A DNA stretch of 64,000 nucleotides from an uncultured Eubacteriales bacterium (GTDB lineage Bacteria > Bacillota > Clostridia > Oscillospirales > UBA644): contig CAKSFN010000006.1 of the NCBI GenBank assembly GCA_934454405.1, forward strand, positions 62,001-126,000, in the 5' to 3' direction. A program made the position numbers and the translations under genes. The notes beneath the pieces were generated by a model. It saw only the letters and a list, made by a program, of their open reading frames with translations. It was not told where the DNA came from and searched no databases. Of this stretch, positions 57,504 to 64,000 are shown piece after piece (within the stretch, counting starts at the first letter, position 1; the number at the start of each line of letters is the position of its first letter).

Positions 57504-58286
57504 ATGTTTGAAGCCATGGGAGAGTTTTTTGCGCGTTTGTGGACGGACGTTTCAAGCCGGTTCGCAGACATTTACGACAAGTTCTGTTTTGTCTTTATCG
57601 AAAAGGACAGATATAAGCAGATGTTCACCGGTCTCGGAAACACGCTGAAAATAACAGGCGGCGCGCTGCTTGTGGGTATCGTTATCGGTATCGTTGTTGC
57701 GGCAATACGTTCTTCATACGACAAGAATAAGGACGATTTGAAGAAAAAGGGCGGCGCGGGTCGCTTCTTTATGGGACTTCTGAACGGGATATGCAAGGTT
57801 TATCTGACGGTTATCCGCGGAACGCCTGTCGTCGTTCAGCTGATGATAGCCTATTTTCTCATATTCGTTTCTGCGCAAAACGGCGTCTGGGTCGGCATTT
57901 TCGCGTTCGGCATAAACTCGGGCGCTTACGTTGCGGAGATCTTCCGCGGCGGCATAATGGCGGTTGACGAGGGGCAGTTTGAAGCGGGGCGGAGCCTCGG
58001 CTTCGGTTATGTGGGAACGATGCGGCACATTGTGCTTCCGCAGGCGTTCAAAACCGTTCTGCCCACGCTTTGCAACGAATTTATAGCGCTTTTGAAGGAA
58101 ACTTCCGTTGCGGGCTACGTCGGAGTTATAGATTTGACAAAAGCGGGCAACCTTATAGCGGGCAGAACGTATCAGTATTTCATTCCGCTTATAACGGTCG
58201 CGGTCGTATATCTTGCGATAGTTATGCTTATGAGCTGGTTTTCCGGCAAACTCGAAAGGAGGCTGCGTAAGAGTGATAGAGGTTAA
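57504..58286 (+). CDS. Amino-acid ABC transporter permease (HisM/GlnP type)
   Basis: A 260-residue permease with a 40-residue N-terminal extension, then five membrane segments and the coupling-loop motif EAGRSLGFGYVGTMRHIVLPQ. GNTLKITGGALLVG marks the first segment. A charged insert (about 68-87, NKNDDLKKKGG-like) between the first two segments is longer than in most relatives. It overlaps the ATP-binding gene by 14 bases. Confidence 0.94.
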   Translation: MFEAMGEFFARLWTDVSSRFADIYDKFCFVFIEKDRYKQMFTGLGNTLKITGGALLVGIVIGIVVAAIRSSYDKNKDDLKKKGGAGRFFMGLLNGICKVYLTVIRGTPVVVQLMIAYFLIFVSAQNGVWVGIFAFGINSGAYVAEIFRGGIMAVDEGQFEAGRSLGFGYVGTMRHIVLPQAFKTVLPTLCNEFIALLKETSVAGYVGVIDLTKAGNLIAGRTYQYFIPLITVAVVYLAIVMLMSWFSGKLERRLRKSDRG

Positions 58287-59004
58287 GGATCTTTATAAAT
58301 CGTTCGGCAAAAAGAATGAAATAGAAGTTCTGAAAGGTATAACAAAAACTGTCAACAAGGGCGATATTGTTTCGATTATCGGTCCTTCCGGTTCGGGCAA
58401 AAGCACGTTTTTGCGCTGCCTTAACCTGCTTGAAATGCCGACGTCGGGCTCTATCGTTTTCGACGGTGTGGATATAACCGACCCCAAAACGAACGTGAAC
58501 CTTATCAGACAGGAAATGGGAATGGTTTTTCAGCATTTCAATCTTTTTCCGCATAAAACGATACTTGAAAATATAACGCTCGCGCCGCAGAAGCTCAGAA
58601 AGCTTTCAAAGAGCGAAGCGGTTGAGGCGGCAAAGGAGCTGCTTGCTTCCGTCGGGCTTGAGGACAAGGCGGACGCGTATCCCTCGCAGCTTTCGGGCGG
58701 ACAGAAGCAGCGCGTCGCCATCGTTCGCGCCATGGCGATGAATCCCAAGGTCATGCTCTTTGATGAGCCGACATCCGCGCTCGACCCCGAGATGGTCGGT
58801 GAGGTTCTCGACGTTATCAAGCACCTTGCGGACGGCGGAATGACCATGCTTATCGTCACCCACGAGATGGGCTTTGCGCGCGAAGTTTCAAACAGACTTA
58901 TGTTTATCGACGAGGGCGTGGTGCTTGAAGACACATCCCCGAAATCGTTTTTCGAGGCTCCGCAGACGGAGCGCGCTCAAAACTTTCTGAAAAAGGTGCT
59001 TTGA
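58273..59004 (+). CDS. Amino-acid ABC transporter ATP-binding protein (GlnQ type)
   Basis: A 243-residue ATPase with a GTG start inside the permease gene. Walker A is GPSGSGKST (about 36-44), the signature LSGGQKQR, Walker B VMLFDEPTSALDPE and the H-loop VTHEMGFA. It energises uptake by the complex encoded upstream. The HAD-phosphatase gene begins one base after its stop. Confidence 0.96.
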   Translation: MIEVKDLYKSFGKKNEIEVLKGITKTVNKGDIVSIIGPSGSGKSTFLRCLNLLEMPTSGSIVFDGVDITDPKTNVNLIRQEMGMVFQHFNLFPHKTILENITLAPQKLRKLSKSEAVEAAKELLASVGLEDKADAYPSQLSGGQKQRVAIVRAMAMNPKVMLFDEPTSALDPEMVGEVLDVIKHLADGGMTMLIVTHEMGFAREVSNRLMFIDEGVVLEDTSPKSFFEAPQTERAQNFLKKVL

Positions 59005-59005
59005 T

Positions 59006-59815
59006 ATGGGAAAATTCAGCGGTTACCTGATGGTCAGCGACCTTGACAAGACTTTTTTTGCCGACGGCACGGACATCCCCGCGCGCAACATCGAAGCCGT
59101 TAAGTATTTTATGGATAACGGCGGAAAATTCACGCTTGCAACGGGCAGAGGGGCTGTCGCCGCAAAGCAGATTGCCGCAAATATTCCGCAGAATGCGCCC
59201 GAGATACTTTTTAACGGCGCGATGCTCTATGATATGAAAAGGGAAGTGATTATCGAACAGCACGGCGTGGATACGCCCGATATGGTTTCTCTTATGCGCT
59301 CGATAATCGAAAAATACCCCGATATGATGCTTGTCGTTTTCAAGGACGATAAAATGTACTGCATATCGGAACGGTGCGACGAACGTATAGTAGAGGCTCT
59401 CAAAAACCCCGCCGTTATGGTAAACGTCAATGATCTGCCGCTTCCGTGGTTCAAGGTTCTCTGCGTTGAAAAGGACTCGGTTTTGCGCGAGCTTCAGCCC
59501 TATGCCGAAAGCTTCGGCTACCCCGACCTCAGGTTCGTCCGAAGCACGCCGATACTGCTGGAAGTCGTCGGCAGGGACAACAACAAGGGCTTCGGTCTGA
59601 CAAACCTTGCGTCGAGGCTCGGCATAGATATGAAAAAAACAGTTGCTGTCGGCGATTTTTTCAACGATGAACCGATGTTCAGGGTCGCGGGCAGGGTGTT
59701 CCTTCCCGAAAACGCCGCGGACGAGCTGAAGCATTACGGAACGGTCGTCTGCGATCACATGAAAGGGGCTCTCGGCGACGTTGTCGAGATACTTGACCGA
59801 GAAATCTCCCGATAA
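59006..59815 (+). CDS. HAD hydrolase, Cof type
   Basis: A 269-residue Cof-like HAD phosphatase. Motif I is VSDLDKTFF (nucleophile Asp12, acid/base Asp14), motif II lies in TLATGRG, and motifs III-IV are in NKGFGLTNLASRLG and VGDFFNDEPMF. The usual DLDGT is DLDKT, a common variant. Members dephosphorylate sugar phosphates, flavin precursors or other small phosphates. It is the last gene of the amino-acid transporter operon, but a link to that substrate is not evident. Confidence 0.9.
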   Translation: MGKFSGYLMVSDLDKTFFADGTDIPARNIEAVKYFMDNGGKFTLATGRGAVAAKQIAANIPQNAPEILFNGAMLYDMKREVIIEQHGVDTPDMVSLMRSIIEKYPDMMLVVFKDDKMYCISERCDERIVEALKNPAVMVNVNDLPLPWFKVLCVEKDSVLRELQPYAESFGYPDLRFVRSTPILLEVVGRDNNKGFGLTNLASRLGIDMKKTVAVGDFFNDEPMFRVAGRVFLPENAADELKHYGTVVCDHMKGALGDVVEILDREISR

Positions 59816-59834
59816 ATTACCTAACACCGTCGCG

Positions 59835-59870
59835 CCCGACGGAGAAAACGATTTTCTCCGTCGGGTTTTT
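59835..59870 (+). terminator. Terminator of the transporter operon
   Basis: CCCGACGGAGAAAA and TTTTCTCCGTCGGG pair perfectly, followed by TTTTT. The next 200 bases (59871-60070) are AT-rich and hold no gene or RNA that I can see. Confidence 0.95.
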
Positions 59871-60070
59871 CGTGCTTTTCGGCATAATAAATTACGAAAA
59901 AGAGATATAAAAGTAAACAGGAATTACATAATATTTACAAAATTACGACAAAACACCGAAGAAACCGCCGATTTGACCGTAAACCGAGCGGCGTTGCAGA
60001 AAACTTTTGTGCAATAATTCGCGTTGGAAATGCGCTTGTGACTTTTTTTAATCATTTTGTTAAAATAACT

Positions 60071-60099
60071 TGCAAACTTATTATATTTAAGTTATAATT
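60071..60099 (+). promoter_or_regulatory. Promoter of the pyrophosphatase gene
   Basis: TTGCAA (60071-60076), 17-base spacer, TATAAT (60094-60099). Confidence 0.75.
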
Positions 60100-60143
60100 A
60101 TAAAACAAAACCACATATTTCTGCCATTATCGGGAGGGTCTTT

Positions 60144-62237
60144 ATGCTGGAGTTTTTGCAAAATTATTATCCCTTCATTTCTCTTGCGGCGGCGCTTATA
60201 GCTTTGCTGTACGTGATTGTGACCGCAAGAAAAGTTTTGAAGTTCGACGAGGGCACGGATCTGATGAAAAAGATTTCAAAAGCCGTGCGCGACGGAGCGT
60301 CTGCGTTCCTTAAAAGGCAGTATGCCGTCGTAACCGTCTTTTTTATTGTCGTTTTTGTCGTTCTTGAAACGCTGACGCTTCTGAACATTCTCAAAAACCC
60401 GTATATACCGTTTGCTTTTTTGACCGGCGGCATATATTCCGGACTTTCCGGCTTTATCGGAATGAAGATAGCGACCGCCTCCAACGCGCGCACCGCAAAG
60501 GCCTGCACGGAGGGCTTGAACAAAGGTCTTCGCGTCGCTTTTTCCGCGGGAAGCGTTATGGGCTTTACCGTTGTCGGTCTGGGACTTCTCGATCTTTCCG
60601 TATGGCTTATACTTCTTAAATTCGCGTTCGCCGCAAGCGCGGAGAATATTGCCGCAACCGTCGTAACGTTCGGTATGGGCGCGTCCTCCATGGCGCTGTT
60701 CGCAAGGGTAGGCGGCGGTATCTTTACCAAGGCTGCCGACGTCGGCGCGGACCTCGTCGGAAAAGTCGAGGCGGGCATTCCCGAGGACGACGCGCGAAAT
60801 CCCGCCGTTATAGCGGATAATGTCGGCGATAACGTCGGCGACGTCGCGGGTATGGGCGCAGATCTTTACGAATCGTATTTCGGCTCCATCGTCTCCGCGA
60901 TAGCTCTCGGCGCGGTCGCATTCAAGACCGACGACCCCCGAAAAGGCATACTTATTCCTCTTATTCTTGCCGCCGTGGGAGTTATTTTCTCCATTCTCGG
61001 AACGTTTTTTGTAAGAACGAAGGAAAACGCCGATCAGAAGAGCCTTCTTGCGTCTCTTCGCCGCGGAACGAATTTCAGCGCCGTTTTGATTGCCGTTTCC
61101 GCATTCCCGATAATATGGTTTTTGCTCGGAAAAGAACATATCGGGCTTTATTTTGCAATTCTTGCCGGGCTTTTGGGCGGTGTGCTCATAGGTCTTGCAA
61201 CCGAATATTTCACATCCGATTCCTACCGTCCGACCCGTAAGCTCGCAAAGGATTCCGAAACAAGCTCCGCCACCACGATAATCGGCGGCGTCGGCCTCGG
61301 AATGCTTTCGACCGCCATACCCATAATCATTATCGTTGCTGCCATTCTTGTCGCCTACTTTGTTTCGGGCGCCGGGTTCGGTATGTACGGCATCGCTCTT
61401 GCCGCCGTCGGAATGCTTTCGACGCTCGGCATAACGCTTGCGACGGACGCCTACGGTCCCATTGCGGACAACGCCGGCGGCATCGCGCAGATGGCAGGGC
61501 TTGACGAGACCGTTCGTCAGCGCACGGACGCGCTCGACTCTCTCGGAAACACCACCGCCGCAACGGGCAAAGGCTTCGCGATAGGCTCCGCCGCGCTGAC
61601 GGCGCTTGCGCTCATCGCGTCCTATAAGGAGCAGATCTGTTCTATTCTGGGCGTTGAAACATTTTCCGTCGATCTTCTCGACCCCGTCGTACTCGGCGGT
61701 ATGTTCATCGGCGCGTGCCTGCCGTTCATTTTTGCGGCGCTGACCATGCGCTCCGTCGGACGCGCGGCTGAAAGCGTTGTTAAAGAGGTTCGCAGACAGT
61801 TCCGTTCCATTTCGGGAATTATGGAGGGAAAAGCAGACCCCGATTACAAGACCTGCGTGGATCTTTGCACGCGCGCGTCTCTTCGCGAAATGATAGTTCC
61901 CACCGTTATCGCGGTCGTTGTTCCCGTTGTTGCAGGACTTCTTCTCGGACCTGCCGGCGTTATCGGACTTCTTGCCGGCGCAACCGCCACGGGCTTCCTT
62001 CTCGCCGTGTTTATGAGCAACTCGGGCGGCGCGTGGGATAATGCGAAAAAATATATTGAGAGCGGCAACCACGGCGGAAAGGGAAGCGACAGCCACAAGG
62101 CCGCGGTTGTGGGCGATACCGTCGGCGACCCGTTCAAGGATACGTCCGGTCCCGCGATCAACATTCTGATAAAGCTTCTTTCCATCGTTTCCATAGTTTT
62201 TGCCGCGCTTGTCGCGAACGTTCACTGGCTCGGCTGA
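60144..62237 (+). CDS. hppA: K+-dependent membrane-bound pyrophosphatase
   Basis: A 697-residue membrane PPase with about 16 membrane segments. PPi-site motifs are DVGADLVGKVEAGIPEDD and NVGDNVGDVAGMGADLYES, and GDTVGDPFKDTSGPAINIL near the end. GNTTAATGKG has Ala where potassium-independent enzymes have Lys, so it should be potassium-dependent. It pumps H+ or Na+ out of the cell using PPi; the ion cannot be settled from the sequence by eye. TCGGGAGGG precedes the ATG. It gives this fermenter a way to save energy from biosynthetic PPi. Confidence 0.96.
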   Translation: MLEFLQNYYPFISLAAALIALLYVIVTARKVLKFDEGTDLMKKISKAVRDGASAFLKRQYAVVTVFFIVVFVVLETLTLLNILKNPYIPFAFLTGGIYSGLSGFIGMKIATASNARTAKACTEGLNKGLRVAFSAGSVMGFTVVGLGLLDLSVWLILLKFAFAASAENIAATVVTFGMGASSMALFARVGGGIFTKAADVGADLVGKVEAGIPEDDARNPAVIADNVGDNVGDVAGMGADLYESYFGSIVSAIALGAVAFKTDDPRKGILIPLILAAVGVIFSILGTFFVRTKENADQKSLLASLRRGTNFSAVLIAVSAFPIIWFLLGKEHIGLYFAILAGLLGGVLIGLATEYFTSDSYRPTRKLAKDSETSSATTIIGGVGLGMLSTAIPIIIIVAAILVAYFVSGAGFGMYGIALAAVGMLSTLGITLATDAYGPIADNAGGIAQMAGLDETVRQRTDALDSLGNTTAATGKGFAIGSAALTALALIASYKEQICSILGVETFSVDLLDPVVLGGMFIGACLPFIFAALTMRSVGRAAESVVKEVRRQFRSISGIMEGKADPDYKTCVDLCTRASLREMIVPTVIAVVVPVVAGLLLGPAGVIGLLAGATATGFLLAVFMSNSGGAWDNAKKYIESGNHGGKGSDSHKAAVVGDTVGDPFKDTSGPAINILIKLLSIVSIVFAALVANVHWLG

Positions 62238-62271
62238 AAACAGAATTATAAACAGAAAGGATTTGAAAAAC

Positions 62272-62718
62272 ATGGCTAAAAAACACGGACTGGTTTCCGA
62301 ATTCAAAGAGTTTATATCAAGAGGAAACGTCATCGACCTTGCCGTCGGTATTATCATGGGTACCGCTTTTACCGCGATAGTCAATTCCCTCGTTAATCAG
62401 ATAGTTATGCCTTTTCTCAGCATTATTATCGGAAGAGTCAACTTCGAAGACCTTAAATGGGTCATAACCGAAGCGGACGAAGCCGCAGGCGTTGCCGAAG
62501 TCGCCGTCTGCTACGGCGCGTTTATTCAGGCGATAATCAATTTCCTGCTCATCGCGCTCGTGATTTTCTTTATGGTCAAGGCTATCAACGCGGTAAGACG
62601 CAAGCTTGAACATAACGAAGAAGAGGAAGAGAAGGAAGAAGAGCCGAAAGGTCCCACGACAGAGGAACTTCTTGCGGAAATTCGCGACCTGCTTAAAGAA
62701 AAAGAAGAAACAAAATAA
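62272..62718 (+). CDS. mscL: Large-conductance mechanosensitive channel MscL
   Basis: A 148-residue MscL. The start at 62272 follows AGAAAGGA by 8 bases. The N-terminal EFKEFISRGNVIDLAVGIIMG and TAFTAIVNSLVNQIVMP form the pore helix; the second membrane helix is AIINFLLIALVIFFMV, and the acidic helical end is EEEEKEEEPKGPTTEE. It releases solutes under sudden osmotic downshift. It starts 34 bases after hppA and probably shares its transcript. Confidence 0.96.
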   Translation: MAKKHGLVSEFKEFISRGNVIDLAVGIIMGTAFTAIVNSLVNQIVMPFLSIIIGRVNFEDLKWVITEADEAAGVAEVAVCYGAFIQAIINFLLIALVIFFMVKAINAVRRKLEHNEEEEEKEEEPKGPTTEELLAEIRDLLKEKEETK

Positions 62719-62730
62719 TAACTTCATATA

Positions 62731-62768
62731 ACAGAAAATCGGACGGCAACCGCCGTCCGATTTTCTGT
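62731..62768. terminator. Two-way terminator between mscL and proC
   Basis: A 17-base perfect stem, ACAGAAAATCGGACGGC with its complement, and T-rich ends in both directions. Confidence 0.9.
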
Positions 62769-62791
62769 ATAATCAATTAAAAAGTGCCCTT

Positions 62792-63598
62792 TTAATTTTT
62801 ACCGAGTTCCTTTGTCCTCTCAAAAGCGTCAACAACGGCTCTCATTGCAGCAGCTCTGAATGCCGCATCTTCAAGAGCTTCAACGCCCTCGATGGTGCTT
62901 CCCTGAGGGCTGCAAACCGCATCTTTCAACTCGCCGGGGTGCTTTCCCGTGTCAAGAACCGTCTGCGCGGAACCCAGAACCGTCTGCGCCGCGTAGCGGA
63001 GAGCCTTGTTCCTCGGTAATCCGCATTTTACGCCGCCGTCGGCGAGCGCTTCGATGAAGATATATACGAATGCCGGACCGCAGCCCGATATTGCGCTTGC
63101 CGCATCTATAAGATTTTCCGCTATCAGGTCAATGTCGCCCGCCGCCGAAAGCGCTTTTTCGAAGGTCGAAACCTCGTCCTGCGTTACCGCCGCGTTTTCA
63201 CAGTGAAGGATCAGCCCTTTTCCGACCGCCGCGGGCGTATTCGGCATTATTCTGATTATCGGGTACTCTTTTCCCAAAAGCTCCGTAACGGCGCTTATGG
63301 AAACGCCCGCCGCCATGGAAACAAGCGTGAACCTGTCCGTTCTTTTTTCGAGAACGGGCGCGATCTGCGCAATGAGTGAGGGAAGAACCTGCGGCTTTAC
63401 ACCGAGAAAGATATACCTGCACTTTGCGGCGATTTCTTCGTTGGTAAGAATGTCCGCGCCTGTTTTTGCCGATACTTCGGCTGTTTTTGCCGCATCAAAA
63501 TCCGCTGCCGCAATCTTTTCCGAAACGGTCTTTGCTACCGCGACGGCAAGCGTTCCGCCCATATTGCCGCAACCTATGAATCCGAATGTGTTTTTCAT
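62792..63598 (-). CDS. proC: Pyrroline-5-carboxylate reductase
   Basis: A 268-residue ProC, the last step of proline synthesis (P5C to proline with NAD(P)H). The Rossmann motif is FGFIGCGNMGGTLA (4-17) and the C-terminal dimer domain has LIDAASAISGCGPAFVYIFIEALADGG and SPQGSTIEGVEAL. The start has GAAAGGGCGG upstream. It lies directly downstream of proA, 13 bases away. Confidence 0.97.
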   Translation of the reverse strand: MKNTFGFIGCGNMGGTLAVAVAKTVSEKIAAADFDAAKTAEVSAKTGADILTNEEIAAKCRYIFLGVKPQVLPSLIAQIAPVLEKRTDRFTLVSMAAGVSISAVTELLGKEYPIIRIMPNTPAAVGKGLILHCENAAVTQDEVSTFEKALSAAGDIDLIAENLIDAASAISGCGPAFVYIFIEALADGGVKCGLPRNKALRYAAQTVLGSAQTVLDTGKHPGELKDAVCSPQGSTIEGVEALEDAAFRAAAMRAVVDAFERTKELGKN

Positions 63599-63611
63599 AA
63601 AAACCGCCCTT

Positions 63612-64000
63612 TCAGCGAATTTGTCCGTTTCCGCGGATAATATATTTGTATGAAGTAAGCTCCCGAAGCCCCATCGGTCCTCTTGCGTGAAGCTTTTGCG
63701 TGGATATGCCTATTTCGCAGCCGAGACCGAACTCTCCGCCGTCCGTGAACCGTGTCGATGCGTTTACATAGACCGCCGCGCTGTCCACCGCCGCAGTAAA
63801 CTTTTTCGCGGCGTCGGCGTCCTCCGTGATTATCGCGTCGCTGTGATGCGTCGAGTGCTTTTCGATGTGATCTGCCGCTTCGTCAACATCTTTGACTGTA
63901 CCCACGGCAATTATATAATCAAGAAATTCGGTGTCGAAATCTTTTTCGTCCGCCGCCGTTCCCGAAATTATGCCGGCCGCTTTCGCGTCAAGTTTCATCT
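63612..64000 (-). CDS. proA: Glutamate-5-semialdehyde dehydrogenase, C-terminal part
   Basis: About 129 C-terminal residues of ProA (gamma-glutamyl phosphate reductase), running off the right edge. Recognisable parts are DTEFLDYIIAVGTVKDVDEA, IEKHSTHHSDAIIT and VNASTRFTDGGEFGLGCEIGIS, ending in LTSYKYIIRGNGQIR. It reduces glutamyl-5-phosphate to the semialdehyde that cyclises to P5C, the substrate of ProC encoded next. The catalytic cysteine lies outside the window. Confidence 0.93.
   Translation of the reverse strand, partial: MKLDAKAAGIISGTAADEKDFDTEFLDYIIAVGTVKDVDEAADHIEKHSTHHSDAIITEDADAAKKFTAAVDSAAVYVNASTRFTDGGEFGLGCEIGISTQKLHARGPMGLRELTSYKYIIRGNGQIR

Noticed and set aside
60276..62384. 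A 702-residue antisense frame over hppA
   Set aside because: Arg/Gly/Asn-rich shadow of the pyrophosphatase; no start signal.

Overview
The window is a chromosomal segment of a Clostridia-type member of the Bacillota, probably an uncultured gut or rumen relative of the Oscillospirales; the family cannot be fixed from the sequence alone. Supporting signs are SigA-type promoters with 17-base spacers almost everywhere, a CIRCE operator on groESL, a tyrosine T-box, an L10 leader, tRNAs with encoded CCA, a type I dockerin, pyruvate:ferredoxin oxidoreductase, a membrane pyrophosphatase and an Etf-coupled lactate dehydrogenase. The picture is a fermentative anaerobe that uses glycans, amino acids and lactate.

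Layout. 1-290: start of an ATPase gene with a dyad over its promoter. 0.6-4 kb: lactate dehydrogenase/Etf operon. 4.3-8.4 kb: two secreted lipoproteins, the second a clostripain-type protease. 8.4-9.8 kb: HTH plus nucleotidyltransferase pair, toxin-antitoxin-like, with a palindrome in its promoter. 9.8-11.5 kb: accessory-looking patch with three tRNAs (Gly, Arg, His), three structured direct repeats, a MITE-like insertion nested in the third repeat, and a decayed glycosidase end. 11.5-12.5 kb: Fic-like gene under a dyad operator. 12.7-18.8 kb: five-gene operon (beta-propeller glycosidase-like protein, orphan solute-binding lipoprotein, epimerase-like protein, creatinase-like and creatininase-like enzymes). 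19-28.7 kb: phosphoesterase, then ftsH and the DUF2232-gdpP-rplI-dnaB-tilS run on the minus strand. 28.8-34.6 kb: alpha-galactosidase, second ATPase, groESL. 35-42.1 kb: dockerin wall hydrolase, J-protein, two-component system, rplJ-rplL. 42.3-50.4 kb: class II aldolase, degV, tyrS, DUF4830 protein, nuclease, HelD-like helicase. 50.4-64 kb: PFOR, GH20, tRNA-Pro, amino-acid ABC operon, H+/Na+-pyrophosphatase, mscL, proC, proA.

How it fits together. Lactate oxidation (Etf-LDH) feeds pyruvate to PFOR, and the pyrophosphatase can conserve energy from PPi. GdpP degrades c-di-AMP, and a leader that may be a divergent c-di-AMP riboswitch precedes the wall hydrolase. Glycan enzymes (GH36, GH20, propeller operon, GH78 remnant, dockerin protein) are scattered.

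Most unusual parts: the creatinase/creatininase-like pair in a sugar-type operon; the structured repeats behind tRNA-His, whose first bases are an inverted near-copy of the tRNA 3' end and whose internal stem changes sequence but keeps pairing; the nested element with 26-base terminal inverted repeats; and long dyads at the promoters of both ATPase genes, the Fic-like gene and the HTH gene. No CRISPR array, prophage, rRNA or intact transposase gene was seen.
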